This document shows positions 57,232 to 64,000 of a DNA stretch of 64,000 bases, one piece after another. Under the pieces are notes generated by a model. The model did not search any database. It saw nothing but the letters and a program-made list of their open reading frames with translations, and had not been told where the DNA came from. This DNA comes from Diaporthe sp. PMI_573. Taxonomy: Eukaryota > Ascomycota > Sordariomycetes > Diaporthales > Diaporthaceae. The stretch lies in contig JAJTUP010000037.1 of the NCBI GenBank assembly GCA_021399435.1, forward strand, positions 1 to 64,000. Reading direction: 5' to 3'. The position numbers and the translations under genes were made by a program. Numbering within the stretch: the stretch's first letter is position 1; each line of letters starts with the position of its first letter.

Positions 57232-58411
57232 TCAAGCGGGATCTGGGTACGCGTTAGACCCATCGAGGGGATCAAAATCATGATCTCCCACGTGATGAAT
57301 GTGTTTCCCTGTATCCTCATCCCAACTATCGTCGCACTGGACGGTTATCCTGGTCGGGCGAGATTCCCACTGAACCTGCTCGCGATGGTTCAACCAAACC
57401 CTCATATTTCCGACACCAAGTGCATCCCCATTGACCAGCATGGAGCTTCGCAGCATTCCCAAGAAATGAGTGGTGCGTAGCACACCTAAATATTGGCGTA
57501 GGTTCGGGATCCTGTCTGCGTTGCTTGGCGCGATCGACACTCGCAGTCTTAATCGAGTCAAGCCGCGTATGTTTGTTTTGCAGGCGTGTGACCTGTTGAC
57601 AGTGCTCCCAACACAATGGGAACCTCGGAGTCGACAGCTGCTAGAGGGGTCGTGTACCACTGAGGATAATTGACAATACCAGCAGAAACACCTAGCACAC
57701 TCCAAGCCACTCACCGGTGTTCTGCGCACATCGGGCACCCAGCCGCTGAACGTCAGTGATAGGTGCCGTAGTCCCGTAAGTCTGGTGGTCATGAGGTCTA
57801 GGAGCGGGTCCAGATGCTCCGTAAAATTCGTCGCACCGCTGCGTAACCTCTCAACCATCACGGCTCGTCCTCGGAACTCTGAGCGGTGGCCGGGTCGGCG
57901 CAGGTCGGGGTGTACTCGCCGTATGGCCTGCAGGTATTCCTCGCGGTAGTCGTTGAAAAAGGTCCAAGCAGCAGCTATGCCATCATAATGCTCTGTGAGA
58001 GAAGAACATGTGAAAGAGAACATCAAGCCCTCACCAACGGCACGTCGCCAATATTCACTCTCGGCCTCCTCATAAACTCCCCTGTTGACACGGAGAAGGG
58101 CCCAGCCAGCGTGTGTATTCCAATGCTCGCCTCGGCGCTCCCAAGTCCAGCGTCGTCTTCAAGGCCTCATCGCCGGGGTCATCAACCGAGGTCTCATCAC
58201 ATGGAGGCTCAGAGATGCGGCCTCCCACTCGTTGTCGGACAGCTCTCAGGTCCTGGATGATTGCATTTAGGTCTCGACTGTCTGTCGCTTGAGCGTTTGT
58301 GTCGCAACCGCATTCCTGAAACGAGGCTGCGAGGTCGATTGCGCGGTCACTGAGTTCCACGAATAACTTTCGCAACTCTCGATTCGTTGGTCTTGGGGTT
58401 TGTTGGGCCAT
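57232..58411 (-). CDS. Uncharacterised multi-exon gene
   Basis: The N-terminus from the ATG at 58411 reads MAQQTPRPTNRELRKLFVEL and SFQECGCDTNAQ. A helical middle has VYEEAESEYWRRAV, and a clean 44-bp GTGAGG...CACAG intron (near 57998) joins it to EHYDGIAAAWTFFNDYREEYL. The C-terminus reads PNLRQYLGVLRTTHFLG to the stop at 57232. Between the N-terminal frame and VYEEAESEYW a one-base shift near 58140-58160 is unresolved, and one or two introns near 57550-57720 are uncertain. It resembles hypothetical proteins of other ascomycetes but has no domain I can name. It may be intact with a missed intron, or a pseudogene. Confidence 0.45.
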
Positions 58412-59161
58412 GATGTGCTGCTGACTAAGGTTCGATGAGAGTCTAGTATTTGGTTGTTGTTTACTGAAGTCTGAAGTGGGCACTGAGGCGGATCCATGAT
58501 CTTATGGCAGGCGTGATGGTGTGGATGAGGGGTCAAGGGTCGCCAGTGAGGTTGTAAACTGCTTCCTATCTTCCCTCCACAAGTTCGTCAGCATGTTATT
58601 CTAGTCTGGAAAAGTCTCAGTCAAAGACAATCTTTGTTTGTGTTTCTAAAAGGTGCTGTCTCAAGGTGGCCCATCTCCAAGTGAAAGCGTGTGGTAGACT
58701 CCCAAGCAGACCCCAAACGATCAAATCACAAGAACAATCCTCACGAAACCGATGGCTCCGATCTAATCGATCAGACACGATCAAGCCACAACACATCATT
58801 CATCCGACCTGCACCACGGCGTGTTGAACGGCCATGGGGGAACTTTATTTGCTGGGCGGGCAGACTAATCGATCCGCATCGCTGCGCTACATCCTGCGCT
58901 AACCTCAATTCGCTTTCACTGCACAACCGCCGTGTTTTGTTCGACCGTCGGCGCAATCCAATGCCTAGCCCAATTCCCTCGTCTGCTAGTACCAGGATAT
59001 AAGATGGGGGTGCACAAACTGGGAGACAATGCAGCGATCCCAAGATCTACCCTGGATGATGTGAATTCTCTCTCCTTCAAGGTGAAAAAGAAAACCCAAC
59101 ACACATTTGCACACTCCCCAGTGCCTCCATTATTCCCCCTGAAGTATTAACTCGTCTCAAA
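58412..59161. other. Divergent intergenic region
   Basis: Upstream of both the unknown gene and the short-chain dehydrogenase. No gene is seen. Confidence 0.4.
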
Positions 59162-60264
59162 ATGGTCGCCCTTGACAAGGTCCAACAATCAAATGGTCAG
59201 GCCGCTACGACGTACCCGACAGGGCTGGTGGCCGTGTTTGCCGGCGCGACAGCGGGCATTGGCGAGACCTCGCTCCGGGAGTTCGCGAGACACACATCCA
59301 AGCCTCGGATATACATCATCGGACGTTCACGAGAAGCATGCGACCGTCTGGACGCAGACCTGAAAACTGTCAACTCGGAAGGCCAATACACATTCATCAG
59401 GTCGGACATCAGCTTGCTCCGCAATGTCGATGACGTCTGCAGGCAGATCAGGGACAAGGAGTCGGCCATCAACGTGCTGTTTATGAGCCAAGGGACACTG
59501 AATTTCAGTAAAAGTAAGCAAAAGACTATGTTTTCATACGCTAATGTCTCGACAACCTGGCTAAGATGTCTAAAGAGACAGAGGAAGGCATGAGCTACAT
59601 CATGAGCCTGACCTACTTCGGGCGCATGCGGATGGCCAAGAACCTGCTTCCCCTGCTGCAGCGAGCCACGGGCCTGCGGCGTGTCGTCTCCTCCTTTACC
59701 GGTGCCAAGGAGGGCAGGGTCTACGACGATGACTGGCAGATGAAGGAAGGCAAGGTCCCTCTCACAACCGCCCGAGGCCACGGAGCCACAATGATGACGC
59801 TGGGTCTTGCCGCTCTGGCCAAGGGAGCTCCGGATGTCTCGTTCGTCCACGCATTCCCTGGAACGGTCAAGACAAGCATCGTCAGACGTGATGATGGTGC
59901 AATCTTGAGAATGGTGGACCTCGTCTCCAAGGCCTTGTTCTTCGTGACTGGGTACACGCCAATTGTGGAAGTTGGCGAGAGGCATACGTTCTACTCCACC
60001 AGTGCGCGGTATCCCCCAAAGAAATCAACAGAACAGCTGGGCGCAGCGGGAGTAGAGTTGCCCGAGGGTGTGAGCGTTGCGAGTGGTGTTGATGGAAGTG
60101 TCGGAGGCGGTGTCTACTCTGTAGATCCATATGGCGAGAGTGCCGATGCAAAAGTTGAGGAGCTACTTGCAAGCTACACAAGGGACGGGACGGCGGACAA
60201 ATTGTGGAATTACACTGAAAGCGAGTGGAAACGAGTAACAGGGACAGTATCTCTTGAGGGATGA
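59162..60264 (+). CDS. Short-chain dehydrogenase/reductase-like protein
   Basis: Two exons (59162-59513 and 59576-60264) give 346 residues. The GTAAGC...AAAG intron of 62 bp joins TLNFSK to KTEEGMSYIM in frame. The nucleotide-binding motif GATAGIG is at 28-34, followed by RIYIIGRS and FIRSDISLLRNVD. An ordinary SDR has YxxxK as catalytic pair. Here the matching region reads TARGHGATMMTLGLAAL, so Tyr and Lys are not in place. This form is seen in a fungal NAD(P)-binding subfamily, so the protein may use another catalytic residue or bind cofactor without classic SDR chemistry. It is cytosolic, with no signal peptide. With the next two genes it may form a small metabolic group. Confidence 0.8.
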
Positions 60265-60829
60265 TTTTGGTGTGATGCTAGGGCCTTTGGCAGGAGCGAG
60301 TAAACAAACTGTAATTTCTAACATAATACCCCTTGGTGAGCTGTCTTCTGGATATTCACGAGTCAATTCTGGCGTTTGGACAAGAAACACTTGGTGATAT
60401 TTCGATAACAGCGTAGCATCCTCACTTCGAGGTTCGTGCAAGTTGGCTTGGAGCATTGATGCGCGCCAACTGTCTGGGGGGGGGGGGTTGGAGACGAGTA
60501 CCCAGGTAGCGGATAGCTCTGCATATTCGCACTGGCTTTATCCAGTCAAGCGCGTCTGCGGGTCGCAACCCGGCCAAGAGTCATCCGGTGAGCTGGTCCC
60601 AAATACTAGTAATATCGCAGAAGCTATAATTAACTAATCGAGCAGCACATCAGTGTATCTGCAAATCCCAAGCGAGTAACGCTCCTGGTACATCCCAGAG
60701 TAAACAACTGCTTGTCATTGACAGGCATTCCATAAATCTATATATATGTTCCGCCTGTTTGACTTTTAGAGAGAAAAAACACATGTGGTCATCGCTCACA
60801 GCTGACCCCAATTGAGACAAAACATCACC
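60265..60829. other. Intergenic with poly-G tract
   Basis: A run of about fourteen G lies at 60475-60488. No gene is seen. Confidence 0.4.
60738..60748 (+). promoter_or_regulatory. Candidate TATA box of GNAT gene
   Basis: A TCTATATATATG stretch about 85 bp before the ATG, in otherwise mixed sequence. Sequence evidence only. Confidence 0.35.
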
Positions 60830-61585
60830 ATGGCGGCCCCAAGTGTGCCCTCATTTTCACTGCAACCGGTAGTCGAAGAAGACATTCCGGAGCTCACCGC
60901 AATTTCCGGCCTCACCTTCGACACGGACAGACACACGCAACTTAAAGCAGCCCATCCGACCAAGCCGTACGACCACGCCGCCGGGACCCCCGACTCCATC
61001 AGGCACTGGCTCAGCCTGCCACAGAAAGTCGAAGTGACCAAGGCAGTCGACAATGCAACGGGCCAGATCGTGGGCTGCGTCGGCTGGGTATTCCGGGGGT
61101 TTGACAGGGAACCTAGCGCCGGGGACACCGCGGAGACAGTGCCGGAGTCTACCAAGCCGCCTGCCGACTCCGTGTCGTCGGACTACGTCAAGACCGGGTC
61201 GGCGGACCTCGACCCCCTGGAGCAGCTGCGCGAGCTCACGGACGACCACTTCGCTCAGTTCATGAGGAGGATCATGCCGCCTGGGACGAGGTGCATGTTC
61301 ATTGCTGGCATCCAGGTGCACCCCGAGCATCAGGGCAAGGGGATCGGCAGCGCGCTCGTCCGGCAGGGCACCGGCCGGGCGGATGCTGAAAGGGTCATCT
61401 GCTGGGTCCACTCGAGCGAGGCTGGGGCTGGCCTGTTCCCCAAGTGTGGGTTTGAGGTCGATGAGACGCTCGAGATTGATCTCGACAAGTGGGCTGGCAA
61501 GATGGATATCAAGCCGCCGGCGGGTGATGAGAGATGGGGGACATACACGTTCAGGTATTTTGTAAGACAGCCTCGTGCGTCTTAA
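60830..61585 (+). CDS. GNAT family N-acetyltransferase
   Basis: A single exon of 251 residues from the ATG at 60830 (ACC ATGG context). The fold is typical of GNAT: an N-terminal VVEEDIPELTAI, strand GQIVGCVGWVF, and the acetyl-CoA binding motif IQVHPEHQGKGIGSALV at about 161-177, with the Q-G-K-G-I-G pattern. A later strand reads VICWVHSSEAGAGLFPKCGF, then a C-terminal WGTYTFRYFV. The insertion between strands 3 and 4 (about 100-155) is common in fungal members with a DDHFAQFMRRIM helix. Acceptors may be amines or small molecules and cannot be deduced. No introns or lesions are seen. It lies head-to-tail with the short-chain dehydrogenase and convergent to the CmcJ-type gene, 127 bp away. 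Confidence 0.9.
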   Translation: MAAPSVPSFSLQPVVEEDIPELTAISGLTFDTDRHTQLKAAHPTKPYDHAAGTPDSIRHWLSLPQKVEVTKAVDNATGQIVGCVGWVFRGFDREPSAGDTAETVPESTKPPADSVSSDYVKTGSADLDPLEQLRELTDDHFAQFMRRIMPPGTRCMFIAGIQVHPEHQGKGIGSALVRQGTGRADAERVICWVHSSEAGAGLFPKCGFEVDETLEIDLDKWAGKMDIKPPAGDERWGTYTFRYFVRQPRAS

Positions 61586-61712
61586 ACTTTCAGAACGTAT
61601 CCTTGACAACCATTAAACATTCAATGTTACTGCTTTGCAGACCCTAATCACCATACAATCTGTGAGCACCGTGGTCTGTCACTCCCAGTCCATACATCAC
61701 TTCATCCTTTAC

Positions 61713-62720
61713 TTAGGCCGTGTCATTCTCGTGAAACACCAACGCCCTGACCTCGATGCTCTCCCGGGTAGGGACATCCTCCCGATCCGTGTCCGGGTCC
61801 ACAAACGCCGTATGCGGGACCCGTCTCGCACGCCCATCCGTCTTGGTATCAAAGCACTTGATCAGCAGCACCTCCTCCGGCGTCAAGCCACTCTTATAAT
61901 ACCACCGATGCGCATCGTTATACTTCACCGACAGCGTCTCGCCCCTCCGCGGCTTTGGCTTACTGTAGATCAGACCCACCGGGACGAGGTCGGAGTCGGG
62001 CACGGAGTGTGCGTCCGCGACGGCGAGGGGGTCTCGGAGCACGGTCGAGATAGGTCGCCACACGTTGATGATCTGCACCCGGCCCTTGAGCAGCTGATCC
62101 GCCTCGTCCGGGAGGTGGTGCGGGACCCGCGAGAGCGAGGCGGAATAGGACTGGTCGATATGCACTCGCTGTACTGGACCCCTGCGGGCGGCTTGGGCGC
62201 TGCCGTCGGAGGGCAGCTGGCGACGGATAGTGTGGTCGAATATGAAGACTCGGGTAGCGCCGGTCCTGTGGTAGCGAGATATGTCAGTCGGGGACAAAGC
62301 GTCGGCTTGTGTGTGTTCAAGTCTCGGCACTTACACGTCCTTGAGCAGCTGCTCTGTCTCCTTGTAGTACCCTTGCTTGATCTGCTCGTCGTCTAGGAAG
62401 TCTTTCTCGTTGGCAGTGTGTCTGTGAAACTGGAATCCGTTGCCATCCAGTGAGTAGTCGTCTTGATGTCCACTGACATCGCGGACAGTGACGGGGTGGC
62501 TCTCGAATGGTCGGTCATATGTCTCAGGTCTGTCAACGTAGGTAGGGTGAGGCGGAGACCCGTCCTCATTCTCTTGGTAGAAATTCAAGATCGTTTTGAC
62601 GTCATGAGGCTTCAAAGTTGTCGGCTTGGGTGTGCCGGCAAGCTGAGTTTGGAGTTTCTCCTGGTCGGCAGACCCGAGCCCAATGTTTGTGGTAATCTGT
62701 TGGACCGCCGCGGCTGCCAT
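61713..62720 (-). CDS. CmcJ/GA4-desaturase family oxygenase-like protein
   Basis: Two exons (62720-62335 and 62265-61713) joined by a 69-bp GTAAGT...CACAG intron in phase 2 give 312 residues. The first exon ends with NEKDFLDDEQIKQGYYKETEQLLKDV, and the second opens with GATRVFIFDHTIR. Family marks are VHIDQS near 162, VQIINVWRPISTVLRDPLAVADAHSV and HRWYYKSGLTPEEVLLIKCFDT near 246, then PHTAFVDP. Members include fungal hydroxylase/desaturase and 7-alpha-cephem-methoxylase P8-like proteins of secondary metabolism, with a mononuclear iron fold in the H-x-D plus distal-H pattern (family knowledge). The usual length is about 290-320 residues, so it looks complete. The substrate is unknown. The start is the only early ATG, at 62720. 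Confidence 0.85.
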
Positions 62721-64000
62721 CTCCACTTCAAGTGTTTTGATGTTTGTAACAGTATATTTTGAAGAGTTTGTAGTATTTTGTGCTGTTTGCTATCCCTGAA
62801 ACTGTCTGCGGTAGGCGGATCACACTGCTTGAAATATACCCACACCGGCGACTTTTGAGAATTGGGCCGCGTGTGGCTGACGCTACCCCATCTCTCCACT
62901 CGAGCACGCAATATATTCTATCATCAAGATTTATAATACCTACCCAGAACTGATTGAATTTGGGGATGTTTCAACCCCAAGGCACTCCTCCACAGTCACA
63001 TGCGGTCAACTCCGACGGAATGATTAGAAATAGCAGCCCGGCGCACCTGCAACATGCTCTGCCTGCGTGCCGTAGTCCGACCGGTGAAACATGGCCGGAA
63101 GTAACCAACAGGCCACCTGACAAATTCAACTTCTGTACGTCTCACAACAGTCACTGGCAGTGGCTACATGGAGTGCTCTCGGTACTAATGACGGGTCACA
63201 AGTAGCTTGGCGTAGTTACATGTGCTAATTCTGACAAGCATTTCGGTCTCCTCGTCCGAGAGTGATGAGCCTCGGCAGGTCGAAGCTTCTAAATGTAATC
63301 ACAGTGACAAGAAAGACTCACCTGGACTCCGAGTGGGCTATGAAGATTGCTCAAACTCCTCCGGTGTATCGGGTCGCGTATTTCGTCCTGTCCAGCTATC
63401 CAAGCACCAGTCAGAGAAAAACGGAAAGTCAATCTGATCCCCAGAACAAAAGTGTCCAAGGAACCAACCGAGAAAGATTCCCGGATGCGAGTCGAAGACT
63501 TTCAAAATAGACGTAGATTGTCATCAATGTGCATACTCAGAGACCACCAACAGCTAATGATGTTGTTGCTGGCTCAATTGCTCCCTGTCCCCCACCCTGC
63601 CAGGCAGTCAGCGCGCCGCGACCAGCCCAAACAGGTAGTGGACAAGCCAGGCCCGTCCGGAGGCTCACTGACAAGTTTCTACTTGATGTATATATTGTAT
63701 AGTGACAAAGTCCACACTATTATACTGCTCGATCCATTTGTCTGTAATACCAAGATTGTTGAGTGACATAGCTCAGACTGAAAGAATATGAAAGCATTAC
63801 ATCTTGGTATGTTCCTCCTTTGAAAGCACCAGCAACTCATCCTGTAAACAGCGATATTGACACAAGAGCAATAACCAACCCCAAAATATAACAGATTCTC
63901 CTTCACCACCCAAGAACCAACGCTCCGATATACAGGTCTGTGGTCTGTAATCCTTCCAGCTTCGAGGGTACCTGGTTCGGTAGCCCATACACCAGCATCA
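62721..64000. other. Right end, no supported gene
   Basis: Frames near 63222-63766 and 63679-63909 lack family signature and intron models. The window ends in A/T-richer, probably non-coding sequence. Confidence 0.4.

Overview
The window is nuclear DNA of a filamentous ascomycete (Pezizomycotina, probably a Sordariomycete). The genes are mostly short-intron (44-200 bp) models with GT..AG ends. The protein families are typical of moulds: a Zn2Cys6 regulator, a GH47 mannosidase, a Reb1-type Myb protein, fungal NLRs and small secreted proteins. Several pseudogenes carry stop codons of the kind expected from repeat-induced point mutation (RIP: Trp, Arg and Gln codons turned into TAG, TGA or TAA). 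I recognise families by sequence but cannot name the species.

Positions 1-701 hold the 5' part of a flavin monooxygenase on the minus strand. Positions 1341-15546 are the most unusual part. Two imperfect 28-bp inverted repeats flanked by TA, with some matching sequence further in, bracket 14.2 kb. Inside are a decayed Tc1/mariner-type transposase, a second decayed ORF that ends 12 bp from it on the opposite strand, and a decayed patatin/NB-ARC/TPR NLR gene. That NLR gene is cut in two by a second 7.6-kb segment (4776-12393), itself bounded by near-perfect 28-bp inverted repeats and TA. The inner segment has no visible transposase. It carries two intact-looking divergent genes: a CorA-like two-helix membrane protein and a PNP-NACHT-ankyrin NLR with ten nearly identical ankyrin repeats. 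So one NLR-bearing, transposon-like unit sits inside another.

Positions 17-35 kb are accessory DNA. They hold an F-box-like family gene broken by one in-frame TAG, an intact GH47 alpha-mannosidase, several secreted or surface protein genes (one with a cysteine-rich ectodomain, one probably GPI-anchored), a broken secreted-protein gene, and an acyltransferase remnant without its catalytic middle.

Positions 35-56 kb look like core genome: a Reb1-like Myb DNA-binding protein and a mitochondrial AAA-type ATPase. A gene-free stretch of about 10 kb with many microsatellites follows, and then a Zn2Cys6/AT-hook transcription factor. Positions 57-63 kb hold an uncharacterised multi-exon gene, a short-chain dehydrogenase, a GNAT acetyltransferase and a CmcJ-type oxygenase-family gene. 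The last three could form a small metabolic group. The final 1.3 kb shows no supported gene.
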